Shown here piece by piece: positions 21,167-32,233 of a stretch of DNA of 64,000 nucleotides (positions are counted from its first letter, which is position 1; every line of letters starts with the position of its first letter). The notes under the pieces are model-generated. The model did no database searches. It was not told the DNA's origin and worked only from the letters and a program-made list of their open reading frames with translations. The stretch comes from Ixodes scapularis. Its lineage: Eukaryota; Arthropoda; Arachnida; Ixodida; Ixodidae. A program made the position numbers and the translations under genes. The stretch spans positions 11,872,018 to 11,936,017 of the forward strand of contig NW_024609836.1 in NCBI RefSeq assembly GCF_016920785.2, given 5' to 3'.

Positions 21167-23344
21167 TTAATAAAGTTGCTTCCAAGCAGATCCGACTGTC
21201 CGTGCTACATATACGTCACAGGTCTCTTCTGTTGATGACTTGCTGAGCCGCCACGCGTGCCAAGACTGAATGCCAGGGAAGGCGCGCACCGTCAGCCACT
21301 CTTCTTTTTTTTGTTCACGATACCGAACAACCTCATTTTCGTCCAGATATACAAGATGCACGCCTTTCAGTTTCTTTGATAGAACGCTCACCATTGTCCT
21401 GGCCGTCTGAATTGCGCTTACTGAACGTTCTCTCAGGTTGTTCAGCGTGGCCTGATGCTTCACGAGTCCGCCAACTCCGTCACATGCATTTTTCCCATGT
21501 CCAGATGCAGAAAATAACCACTGGGCTTGTGGGCAATCGTCCTTTGCAAATTGGTAAAGCTGTTAGCGATTCTTGAAATGACTGGCGGCGCCGTCACTTA
21601 CGTACGTCACGTACGAGTATACCGCAACGTTGTCTTCAACCCACTCCTTCACTTTTTCTAGAGCCAAGCAAGCGTGAGCGGCGTCATGACACAGGTCCTC
21701 ACTGATGATGGCAAAGCTGTTTGTAGATTTTCTTGTCGTCACTACACATGTAAATATCGAAACTTGTTTTTTTTTCCAGTGATATGCTTGCACTTCGTCA
21801 GGAAGCACGATGGTCCAGTTTTCAGCAAAGTCAAAATGAAAGACAATGCTCCCGCGTTGCATGCACTGTTTTTCATCGTAGATCGCTTTACCTTGCGTTT
21901 GCCGGATATGGTTGTGAAGTAACCAACTTCCAACCGTCACTTGGATGACTTTTAGGAAAGTCTCAGGTTCCAAAGTTTTTTTCACAAGGTCGTCGGACTC
22001 CCATGTTGCAAGCACAATCTCTTCATCCTCCGGGATATTAAGTTCCTGGAGTGTAAGAAACTGGCCTTTTGGGCAGTGATCACAGTCTCCTTGAAGGCAC
22101 AGTTCTGTTGCTGGGTCGCACAGAAATGCCCAGTTCATTTCACCAGTGTTGAATGTTGAGCCTGTAACGTTCTCTAGAGCGGCAATACGAAGATAATAAT
22201 TGGCGCAGCGCACACAAACGCACACTTCCTGGTGTGGAATACATTGGACCCATCTAGGGCGCAACGAATAAAATTTCGTTAGCCCAACGCCGGAATCGGG
22301 ATGCTTGTCTTTGTATATACGGAAGGCCTCTCGTATTGAGCGTGTCATGAAGCGCTTTGGCACGAACGTTTTCTCTCCGTTGAGCATGACAGAGATGACG
22401 TCCTTCTGGTTGGGACTTTGGCGCGAACATTGTAGCTCGTCTTTCGTGAAGTACTCTAGGGCAGCAGACAGGTTCTCAGGGCTCACCTTGCACCTCGTGT
22501 AAGGATCCGGCTCATACCACACGCCATGCTTTTCCTTGAGTTTTCGGGATTTACTGATGAGGTACATTGAGGCCTGTGGAATCATCTTTTGAACCTCATT
22601 CTTCGTCAGTGTTGACGGCAGGAGTGTAAGCAGTTGACAACGTTCCCGGAGAGAGGTGGCGGTTTCAAAGGCCTGCCGAAAGTTGTCCACCCACTCAGTG
22701 CATGTGGAGCATGTTGGTTCGGACGACCCCGATGGTGCGTCCCTGTCGTACGCAATACGTAGCCTTGAGCGTATATTCTTGACAGCAACCTGCTCCAGTT
22801 CTGTCTGCTTTCTCTTGACATAGGCAGGCCTGTCCCGACTTCTTACGACGCTTGGTCGTCTCAGCGGCGACACATCTGTAGGTAGTATGCTGCGATTTAG
22901 ATCTTCAATTGCTTCTTCAGCAGGCACAAATATGTCAGGGCACTGCTCTGAGCTTCGCATCGAGATCTCCTTAGTGATGTGCATGAAGCAATAGTAGCAC
23001 AGGTAGTCCGTCGCACTCACTTTGGTGGAACAGTCAGGCGGAAGAATTTGCTTCAACGAGTTTAGGTCCAACTCGCCAACACTTCGAAAATTCCGCTGCT
23101 TTGGTATAGTCTTTTTGTGTTTGCAAAAGTAATCTGCACAAAACACTCGTTCGGAGCTCCAGGACGTCTTCATAATGTATACATAAATAATAGAAATTAA
23201 ACCCCAACTGATGGCATATAATTGCCAAGTGAAAGAACTACTGGGTGCACAAGTGACAAGTCCGAGGCTGAGGAGCTCACTCACTGCAAACGTACATTTG
23301 AAAAGAGAGGTCACAACTGAGGCTGTCGGCAAAGCTTGATCCAC
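21167..23344 (-). pseudogene. Putative DDD transposase with one nonsense codon
   Basis: One minus-strand frame of 726 codons, interrupted only by TAA at 21563-21565 (codon 594), where the context (FKNR-stop) suggests a lost Tyr or similar. Candidate catalytic motifs come in order: FDFAENW (Asp about 505), SDGAASHFKNR (Asp about 584), and, past the stop, HGKNACDGVGG (Asp about 622). This motif order recalls a widespread group of uncharacterised arthropod and cnidarian proteins, probably RNase H-fold transposases (recollection, not a search). Cys-rich pairs (CYYC, CSTC, CVRC, CDHC) suggest zinc binding in the N-terminal and middle parts. The first 60 or so residues are hydrophobic and unusual, so an intron or a later start (M at about residue 59) is likely. 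Confidence 0.65.
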
Positions 23345-24412
23345 GTCAAAGGAAGAAAGAGGGAAAGTTTCCAGACAAAAAATTGTGGTCAGCGGCCTTC
23401 GAAAAAGACTTTCCGGAATCGCACTGTCGTCCCTCCACGCGCTGATATGAAAGCACCCGAGCTTCTACCACGTGGTTCATGACACAGCCTGAGCCATGTC
23501 GGCGACCGGTTCGCGAGGGGTTGGCGGTGGGGTTACGTTGATGGTCACTCGGATTAGCCCTTGCTGTACTGAGCTACCGCCTGCAGTGCCTTATCACCGG
23601 CTGGTGTCAACAACGAGAACACACACACCCTGTCTACACCAAAACTACAAGCGTTCACCGCACACGCGTCGCCGCCGCTTTTAAGCTTTTGTGAAATTGC
23701 TTTCTTTTGCCGCGGAGAACCGCCTTATCTTAACTACGCGCCTGAAATCCTTCCAGGCGTGCGTACACAATATCAAGCGTTTCGAGAAATGCCCGTGGAG
23801 TAGAACTATGGGAAAATTCGGAGCCCGCGATGTCGATATCGTCGCCGTTGTGTTAGTACGCCGTCGCGTACTGCAGTCCCCCGTTGGGGGAGGGGGGGGG
23901 GTCTTACTACGATAACATGGCGACAGCGTTTACACTCTATGTATTTACGCGAGGCTCGAGTATTTGGGGATAATGCTGCCGGTTGGTGTGCCCCTTTGTG
24001 CCTGATATTATCGCCCGTGACGCCAGCGAGTGAGATGGCGACAGGCATGACTGCTCAGTAAACAGGCTTTGGCGGCCATGTTTTGCTGGTTGAAGCGAAC
24101 CCCCTTGTCCTTGACAGCGAGCGGGGAAATGCGAAAAAAAGATTGTATCGGCCGTTTTGCCAGAACTAGCGACGAGTGTCGTCTGCGGTTTCCGGCAACT
24201 ATTTTGCCATAATCGTGAGCTTAGCGAGGAAATGATTTTTGCTAGCCACAGAACACTACCACGCAGAAAGGGAATGCTTGAACATGTTTTTGTTCTGGAT
24301 ATATATCAGGGATATATATGAGAGAGAGAGAGAGAGATGAAGGTAGAGCGGAAGAGGGAATAGCATATAGTGTCGCAGGAGAATAGAGTAAACAAAGTTC
24401 CTAGTGGCCGAT
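23345..24412. other. Interior segment upstream of the transposase gene
   Basis: Presumed promoter side of the minus-strand gene. It is GC-richer than the inverted repeats, with CpG-rich parts near 23470-24130 and a G-run near 23885-23900. An AG/TA microsatellite lies near 24300-24340. No convincing open frame. A first exon may lie here. Confidence 0.4.
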
Positions 24413-25300
24413 GGCTGCATGATCTTTTCTCGGATCACTAGTCCGTAATATGATACCTCTTTGTACACAGTAGTTTCTCCTTAATTTAAGTGTGTGAACG
24501 ATTTCTTTAGTTATCATTGGCCTCATCTGAGTAAAAATATATAAAAGATGTGTGTTGGTTTCATGAAACTGGAACTCAGAGTCAGTTCTTGTATAAAACA
24601 CTTCTAAGTGTAGGCTTTGAAAAAGGACCCTCCTTTGGGGAGTTGTATCTTCTTTCTCAATAAAATGATGGAACATGTTTTTAATGGAAATGATTGCCGA
24701 AATAGAGTATAACAGGTTACCTAAATTTAAAAAAAATCGAGGGTGGTGTTTTTTTTTATTCGCATCGGAATTTTTCTTTGTTTGAATTTTTTCCCATGTT
24801 TGACTAAATATATCCTAACTATTGTATCACACAGATACCTTAGTTATTTTTTAAATATTAGCTATATATTAGTAGAATAATATCTGCAAATTATATCATA
24901 ATGATTAAATTATTTCATGAGATACAGACCTCCAAAGTTTGCCATTTGTCGTTCGAGCAGGCATGTTTGTCAATTTTTAGAAAAATAAATAAATTTTAAA
25001 TAAATATGATTACTTTATACTACAAGCAAGCTATACCCATAGTTTGCGCCTAAAACGTATTAGAGTTGTCCTAATGTTATCGCTTTAGTTATTCACTCTC
25101 AAACGGGCCCCCTCCATCAGTGCGCGTTAATGCAACTGTCCACCACCTCATGCATTACGATTTTTCCTGTCCCCAAGTATTTTTTCAAAACTAAGTTTGG
25201 ATTCGTTCATACCAGACACTAGACAATAGCATATAAAAACATCAGTGGATTTGAAAATGTCGACTAGCCATCCTTTGGTCGATCTTATCTGAAATCACCC
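24413..25300 (-). repeat. Right terminal inverted repeat
   Basis: About 888 bp, the inverted partner of 19849-20757, ending ATCACCC at 25300. It is slightly shorter because of small gaps. The two arms have diverged visibly, so the element is not recent. Confidence 0.82.
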
Positions 25301-25304
25301 TGTA
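25301..25304. repeat. Target-site duplication TGTA, right copy
   Basis: Matches 19845-19848. The spacer before E6 ORF2 resumes here. Confidence 0.7.
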
Positions 25305-25334
25305 TTTTTATACTTACATCTCTTTTACAAAATA

Positions 25335-28300
25335 ATGCATCCACTTGTTCTACAATGGAACTGTCGAGGTCTTCTTGCAAACTATGATGATATTACTGAT
25401 ATACTAGAGGAACACAGTCCCATTGCCCTCTGTTTGAAAGAGACTCACCTAAAAGAGAGTCACACAAATGTCCTCAGGCATTTCCAAGTGTTTCGGAAAG
25501 ATCGGCAGCATTCAAGCCATCCATCTGGAGGTTCTGCTGTCGTTTTGCAACGCTCTGTACCATGTTTGGAAGTACCCTTAAACACTGAACTAGAGGCCGT
25601 TGCTACCCGTATACTGACTAACCGATTGATTACTATTTGTTCAGTATATATACCTCCAAACTACCAGCTTAAGTATGAGGAACTTGAATTACTTTGTGAT
25701 CAGCTTCCTTCTCCTTTTTTGCTTGTGGGTGATTTTAATGCTCATAATCCTCTCTGGGGAAGTGGACGAAAAGATACACGAGGAGCACTTATTGAGCGTT
25801 TTTTTACTGTCATCAGGATTATGTTTGCTCAACTCGAAAGAATCTACACATTTTTCATCAGGAACACGTACATTCACGTCAATTGATCTTTCAATTGTGC
25901 ATCCCACATTATTTCCTTTTCTAACATGAAAAGTCATTCCTAATCCATATGGCAGTGATCATTTTCCCATTATTTTAAACTTTCACAATCACCCTATTAC
26001 ACTTCCAACTCGGACACCTAGGTGGAAGATTGACAAAGCCAGTTGGACACTTTTCAAACAATCCTCTGTTTTAGCTATTACATCTCCATCAACTTTCTAT
26101 TGAAGAGGCAGTAGGCCATATTACAAAGCACATATTGGAAGCTGCTATGATCGCAATACCCATGACATCCACTCACCTTCCCAAACGACCGAAGCCATGG
26201 TGGAATGAAGATTGCCAAAAGGCTAAAAAGAAACAAAACAAAGCATGGGGCATTTTTAGGCGGTACCCTACACCGAGCAACCTTGTTACTTTCAAGAAAA
26301 TGAAGGCTTCTGCGCGATTTGTTCGCAGGCTGTCTAAAAGACATTGTTGGATGAAGTATTCGTCATCTATAAATAGTCAGGCGACACCAAAGGAGGTATG
26401 GGATCGAGTCCACAAAATAAATGGCTCTTACCATGCTTTTTCCATTCCTCTTTTGACAAAAAATGGAATATGCCCTGAAAGCCTCGAAGAACAGGCAGAC
26501 ATTCTTGGTGAACACTTCGAGTTCGTTTCCAGCTCAAGGAACTACACGCCTACTTTCCTTCGACACAAAGTACAGGTAGAAAAAAGGTCTGTCAATAGTT
26601 CGAGTGGCTATCAAGACCCATATAATGCTCCACTTTCGTTGCATGAACTTGAAATGGTTCTTCATTCCCCTGAGCAGACTGCACCTGGCCCAGATGGAAT
26701 TCATTATATTATGCTTCAACATCTTCATCCTTCAACTGTTCAACTCATTTTATATCTTTTCAATAGAATTTGGTCTGAAGGCCACTTTCCAACTTCTTGG
26801 AAGGTGGCCTTTGTAGTACCCTTGCTTAAACCAGAAAAGGATCCTTCTAGTGCTTCTAGTTATAGGCCCATTGCATTGACTAGCTGTCTATCAAAAACTC
26901 TGGAACGAATAATTAACAGAAGGCTTGTGCATTATCTTGAAACTCACAAAATTCTAGACGGGTATCAATGCGGCTTTCGGTCGGCACGATCCACAGTGGA
27001 CCACCTGGTTCGCTTCGAGACAGCCGTTAGAGAGGCATTTGTTAACAAACAGCACTGCCTTTCTGTGTTCTTTGATCTGGAGAAGGCTTATGATACTGCC
27101 TGGCGATTTGGAATCCTGCAAGACCTCATCAACATCGGTATTTGCGGGAGCATGTTCGGCATCATTAAAAGCTATTTAAAGTGCCGCTCATTTCGTGTGA
27201 AACTTGGAACAACTTTCTCTCGGGATTTTGTACAGGAAAATGGTGTTCCCCAGGGTGGTGTACTTAGTGTCACTCTTTTCATTATAAAAATAAACTCCAT
27301 TGCCCGAGTAATACCTCCTTCAGTTCAATACTCTATTTATGTTGATGACATCCAAGTTTCAGTATCATCATGTAACCGCTCCATATGTGAAAGGAGAGTT
27401 CAACTGGCTATCAACAAATTGACGAACTGGGCTGATACCAATGGTTTCAGGTTTTCCACAGAAAAAACTGTGTGTGTATGCTTTTCCCGCCGGCGAGGAA
27501 TTTTTCAAGATCCTGCATTAACCATTTATGGACTGCCTATAGCTGTGAAGAGTGAACATAAGTTTTTAGGTCTTCTGTTTGATTCAAAATTATCTTTTGT
27601 TTCTCACATTAAGCAGTTGAAGTTCAAATGCACAAAATCACTTAATATCCTAAAAGTATTGTCTCATCAATCTTGGGGTTCTGATAGACTGTGCCTTTTA
27701 CGCATTTATCGCTCAGTGGTTCGCTCCCGTCTAGATTATGGCAGCTTTGTGTATGGCTCAGCTAAAGCATCAGTATTGAAGATGTTAGACCCTATTCATA
27801 ATCAGGGGCTACGGCTGTCTATCGGAGCATTCCGCACCTCCCCGGTTCCCAGCCTTTATGCAGAGGCCAATGAGGTCTCTCTTGAAAAAAGACGCTTTGC
27901 TCTAGGATTTATGTATTCACTCCGAGTAAGGTCTTTCCCTCTCCATCCTGCTCATGATTCTATTGTAAAAATTAGGTTTCAAAGGACTTTCCAAAATAAG
28001 CCAAGTCTTGTTCCTCCTTTTGCCTTGAGAAATACTACGGCAGCAGAACGCTTTGGTCTGGAGCCCAGACCCTGCGTGACACAGTACAGAAACGCTGTAG
28101 CTCCTTAGGATTACTCCCTCGTCCATTGTGACTTTACACTGACAAAACACAGCAAGAAAGACACTCCGGACGAAGTGCTGAGGCAAGAGTTCTTCGAACT
28201 ACAGAGCCACTATCAGCACTACACAAGCTTTTATACAGATGGTACTAAAACTGAATCGTTTGTAGGCTGTGCAATGATTGGACCATCTGTTTCCAAGGTA

Positions 28301-29055
28301 AAAAGACTGAACCCCTTTGCCACAATTCTAACGGCAGAGTTGCATGGTCTACTTCTTGCTGTTGAACATATCGTTGAGAAGAGGCTGCGTCGCTCCGTAG
28401 TATACACAGACTCTTTAAGCTCATTGAAAGCCCTTGTTTCCCTGAATATCCCCACAAACCCGTTGGTTTCACACCTGCAGAGTAAAATAATCTGTGCAAT
28501 CAAAAACAAATGTGATATTGTGTTCTGCTGGGTGCCAAGTCATGTTGGCATCCCTGGTAATGAGGAAGCAGATCAGGCTGCGCACTCTGCGGCCACACAA
28601 ATTGTGCACCTTAATGAAATTCCCCACAAGGATTATCACAAGGTGGTTAGACATTGCATACTGCAGAGATGGCAACATGAGTGGGATACTGAGATAAACA
28701 ATAAGTTGCATATGGTGAAACAACTCTTGAAGGAATGGGAGAGTGCTCGGCACCGTGAACGATTCTACGAGGTGGTACTCTGCCGTCTAAGGATTGGCCA
28801 TACACGGCTCACACATGGGCATCTTTTGCGGGGTGAAGGTGCCCCACAGTGCGAACATTGCCATTGTCCTTTGACTATACTTCATATTTTAATTGAATGC
28901 AATGCGTATGGCCTAGAACGCCGTAACCACTTTTCACAGCTTTACAAAGAGCATACTCCCCTACATCTGATGATTTTACTTGGCGATGAACCCCTCATAC
29001 CACACTCTTGTGTTTTAACTTTCTCAAAGCAATCGACTTTCTACACCGACTGTGA
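25335..29055 (+). pseudogene. E6 ORF2, endonuclease-RT-RNase H polyprotein, frameshifted
   Basis: Starts with the endonuclease (VLQWNCRGLLANYDD, LKETHL where the family has LQETH, LLVGDFNAH, GSDHFPIIL). Frames change near 25800, 25930 and 26100. A long open stretch (26135-28108) has the RT with SYRPIALTSCLSKTLERI, FFDLEKAYDTAW, GVPQGGVLSVTLF and YVDDIQVS. After a stop and shift near 28108-28170 come the RNase H (FYTDGTK, TAELHGLLLAVEH, VYTDSLSSL, WVPSHVGIPGNEEAD) and a zinc segment (CEHCHCPLTILHILIEC). A last frameshift near 29030 precedes the family ending FLHRL, with a stop at 29055. Confidence 0.86.
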
Positions 29056-29186
29056 TTTTACTGTTTTGAACTCATGTTCATTCCTTTTACACTTATACAT
29101 AGGTCATGTTCATTGTTTTATCCTATCATCTGCTACTAAAGCTCTTTCTTCTCCTTAACCCTCTCTCAGCAATAGTTTATGTACTT

Positions 29187-29241
29187 GGCGCATTATAGCC
29201 TTAGATGCTTTTGCGCCACTAAAACCCAATCAATCAATCAA
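29187..29241 (+). other. E6 3' hairpin and (AATC)n tail
   Basis: GGCGCA (29187-29192) pairs with TGCGCC (29212-29217). The loop has TATAGCC instead of TATGGCC. The tail CAATCAATCAATCAA ends where the gypsy frame begins. Confidence 0.82.
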
Positions 29242-30758
29242 GCAACCTGTCTGAACGCCTGCAGCCACTGCACTTGCTTACTGACGGGAAGAAGTGGGAG
29301 TGGGGAAAAGACCAAGAAGAGGCTTTTACCACAAGCAAGCACTTCATGACGTCCGCTCCGGTTCTAGCTCATTTCAGTCCAGAGAAGCCGGTCTGTCTTA
29401 CTTGTGATGCATCACCATACGGGATCGGTGCAGTTCTGGCGCACTGTGAAGCCGATGGCCAAGAGCGACCCATTGCTTTTGCATCAAAAAGTTTGTCCCG
29501 AGCAGAACAAAACTACAGTCAACTTGACAAAGAGGCATTAGGCTTGGTCTACGGGGTGGAACGGTTCCACCAGTACTTGTGGGGGACCCCTTTTCAAGCT
29601 TTCACAGACCACAAGCCGCTGCTGGGATTGCTGAGTGCTGACAAGCCAGTTCCTGTCCACGCGTCACCTCGGCTTGTCAGGTGGGCTTTCAAGCTTTCAG
29701 CGTACAAGTACCAGCTGACCTACAAACCAGGAAGGAATTTAGGTCATGCTGACGCACTCAGTAGACTTCCATTACCTGGGAGCAACGTTGAAGAGAACGT
29801 GCCGGCTGCCGTCTTCATGCTACAGCACGCATATCCGAATCTTCTTTCACCCTCCGTTGTGGCTCAAGCCACAAAGAATGACCCTGTTCTGGGACATGTC
29901 GTTCTCGCTGTTCTCAGAGGAGAGAACCTTGCACTAGCATCAGAAACGAGCCCTTTTTGTCCAAGGAGTTCAGAGCTTAGCCTGCATGAGGGTTGTTTGC
30001 TCTGGGGAGCACGCGTGGTGATCCCAAAAGTGCTGCAGGCTCGAGTCCTGGATCTGCTTCATTCCAGCCACCCAGGCATCGAGAAGAGCAAAATGATCGC
30101 CAGCAGTCACGTCTGGTGGCCAAGTATTGATAACGACATAACCCACCATGTGAAGAGCTGTTCGATTTGCCAAGCTCATCAGCGGGCTCCACAACCAGTT
30201 CAACAGACGCCCTGGCCGTTCCCCCAGAAGCCTTGGTCCCGGCTTCATATTGATTTTGGAGGGCCATTTATGGGGCATACCTTTTTGGTCATTGTGGATG
30301 CTTTTTCAAAGTGGGTCGAAGTGTTTCCTGTCTCGTCAACTTCTGCAGAGGCTACCATAACAGCCCTGCGAATGGCCTTCGCTCAGCACGGTCTACCAGA
30401 TCTGATTGTGTCAGACAATGGGCCTGCATTTGCAAGTGAGCAGTACATGGACTTTCTAACATGCAACGGGATACGCCGCATGCTCGTGCCGCCATATCAT
30501 CCAGCGTCAAACGGGGCAGCGCAGCGTGTTGTACAAACCGTGAAGAACAAACTCAAGAAAAGTGGCTCTGGGGATTTTCAGACTCGGATTTCCAGATTCC
30601 TGTTTCATTACAGGACTACTCCACACGAGGTCACGGGCAGAGCACCATGCGAGTTGTTGACGGGAAGGATGTTCAAAACGCCGTTGAATGTCCTGCGTCC
30701 CAGCCTCGATCCAATCATCAGTGCTGCTCAAGCAGCTAAAACAGAAACTGTATACTGA
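29242..30758 (+). pseudogene. Gypsy pol: RNase H and integrase, 5'-truncated
   Basis: The RT C-terminal end (RLQPLHLLLTD) leads into RNase H (CLTCDASPYGIGAVL, QLDKEALGLVYGVERFHQYL, FTDHKPLLGLL, GHADALSRLPLP). Then comes an integrase with an H2C2 finger (HSSHPGIEKSK...CSICQ) and a core with HIDFGGPF and VSDNGPAFAS. The third catalytic position reads NGAAQRVVQ, where the family normally has NGAAERVVQ, so the Glu is a Gln. The frame is lost near 30740 and continues one frame over. The integrase is probably inactive on two counts. Confidence 0.88.
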
Positions 30759-31203
30759 CAAAGGCTGCCGACAGGGACCGCCGCTCAACCCTGAGGAACA
30801 CGTGTTCGCCAGGAACTTCCGCAAGGGTATGCCCTGGGTGCCTGCCCGAGTCGTCGGCGCCACAAGTCAATCTTCAGCGCAGGTCTGCCTTGAAGATGGC
30901 ACACTGTGGCATCGGCACGGTGATCACTTGCGTTCCAGACCGACCGACGCCCCTACAGCAGCTACGACCGAGGCAGAGACGTGTCAACCTGTTGGTGCTG
31001 CAGTTCAGTTGGAACCGCAAGGATTAAATACGAGTGAATCTGCCGGTGCTCCCGGCACTCTGTTCGAGCCAGGCGAAACAAGCGTGGGTGCAAGCGACAG
31101 TGTTGCAAGCACTGGGGTAACTCCTCATCCTACAAGCATCAGTCCACCCCAGCTGCGCCGTAGCACAAGGACTAGGAGGGCCGTGCAGCGGTACTCCTCT
31201 TAG
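30688..31203 (+). pseudogene. Gypsy pol C-terminal end after frameshift
   Basis: Continuation of the integrase C-terminal region in another frame: EEHVFARNFRKGMPWVPARV, then LEDGTLWHRHGDHLRSRP. This is the small beta-barrel-like end of gypsy integrases. A Ser/Thr/Pro-rich tail follows and ends RRAVQRYSS at 31203. True homology starts near 30740; the earlier ATG is in shadow sequence. Confidence 0.78.
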
Positions 31204-31237
31204 TTGTTGCTTGTCTTTGTACCCTAGAGGGGAGGAC

Positions 31238-31438
31238 TGTTATATTCCTGGCTAGCATGTAGCGCCACATGGTCCCCTGGCGGCCTGATGTCTGGAAGTG
31301 CGGCTCTCTATATTAAACAGGGGGTCACACGGCTCCCTCAGTGTTGTGTTGGAACCGAACTGCGTCTGTCATGCTTCCGCTTCTTGCCGCCGACGAACGT
31401 TGGCCGGTGCGAAGCGAGTTCAGTTTACACTTGTAACA
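31238..31438 (+). repeat. Gypsy 3' LTR
   Basis: Begins TGTTATATTCC and ends CTTGTAACA, giving inverted ends TGTTA/TAACA, 201 bp. It is preceded by a purine tract AGAGGGGAGGA (about 31226-31236), the usual plus-strand primer. It contains CTATATTAAAC near 31308, a possible TATA region. Its 5' partner is not in the window. Confidence 0.78.
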
Positions 31439-32233
31439 TGATCGACCTGAGCAATGGTAACTGAAGAATGTCTTTTGCTTAAATGTGTATGGATAATAGG
31501 CGAGTAGCTCTTGGGTTTGTCTCTGCCAGGGTGAGTCGCTGCTTCATTCAAAGGGCCAGAGATTGTTTCTTGTAGTTCTTGTCCAGCTTTTCCGGAAATC
31601 TTTTTTCGTTTTAGAAGGGGGCGAGTGGGTGCTATACAGCTTTTGGCAGGAGTGGAGTCGTGCTGTATATCCAAAATAAAAGTTAAAAACCCAGACGGCC
31701 TGCAAAAATCAGTGACTCAATGTATCCAGTAAGAATCTTCCTTGAACAAGTTTTTTACTGGTCTTTACGCATTTAAATTTCAAATTTGAACTCGTGAGAA
31801 TGTCTAACTGGGACCAGTTAGAATCCCAAATGGGACAAGATAGCTAGGACCTAGCTAGTCCCAGTTGGGATCAGTGGGAACCAATAAGGGTTCAAGTGTG
31901 ACCAGCTGTAGGGTAACATACCAGTTAAGAAGCTATCTGGTCCCATTTAGGTGTGACAAGTTGCAACCCTAAAATCTTTCTCGGTCACTAAATTTTCACG
32001 GGCTCTGTCGCTAGAGTGAGGTACCCAAGACTGCCGATAACAAAAAATTGCAACTTTATAAAAATAGCACAACAATTACGGCATACAGTGGCTCACACTG
32101 TCGCAAAGAAATTAGAAATGTTCCGGCACAGTTCTACACCACTACGCGATGAGGAGTTCCAAAGGGGAACTCTCACGCACTTGGATGACTGCTTGGGTGG
32201 AGTCTCGATGGGAACTTGGACGTCTTGGAGGTT
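31439..32233. other. Unassigned DNA with degenerate GGGACCAGTT repeats
   Basis: No gene recognised. Between about 31800 and 31960 a short motif near GGGACCAGTT / TCCCAGTTGGGA recurs about ten times in degenerate form on both strands. The rest shows nothing I can name. Confidence 0.45.

Larger units (their letters stand above)
19849..25300 (-). mobile_element. DNA transposon with ~0.9-kb terminal inverted repeats
   Basis: A 5452-bp unit whose ends are inverted copies: left GGGTGATTTCAG, with the reverse complement CTGAAATCACCC at the right end after one substitution nearby. The inverted similarity continues inward for about 0.9 kb on each side. The interior carries one minus-strand gene (21167-23344). 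It lies between ORF1 and ORF2 of E6, and removing it with one TGTA restores the usual short intergenic spacer of that family. TIR length, 4-bp duplication and coding content fit a cut-and-paste element. I cannot assign it to a named superfamily with certainty. Confidence 0.82.
18325..29241 (+). mobile_element. E6: 5'-truncated retrotransposon split by a DNA transposon
   Basis: Begins in the last part of the leader (CAAAGCCC...GTTATGG), so the structured units and pyrimidine tract are missing. ORF1 (18420-19804) and ORF2 (25335-29055) are separated by the 5452-bp DNA transposon at 19849-25300 with its TGTA duplication. The element ends with a hairpin and an AATC tail. Without the insertion it would be about 5.5 kb. 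Confidence 0.82.
29242..31438 (+). mobile_element. Ty3/gypsy-type LTR retrotransposon, 3' half
   Basis: Starts in the middle of pol directly after the E6 tail. It contains RNase H, integrase, a C-terminal region and a 3' LTR. The 5' LTR, gag, protease and RT are absent. The left flank of E6 is not gypsy sequence, so a rearrangement separates the two halves. Confidence 0.85.

Noticed and set aside
23496..23684. Small + strand frame upstream of the transposase gene
   Set aside because: Low-complexity Thr/Arg/His content with no recognisable motif; it lies in the presumed promoter region.
19804..25335. Spliced intron between E6 ORF1 and ORF2
   Set aside because: The segment has inverted ends, a TGTA duplication and its own gene, which indicates a transposon insertion.
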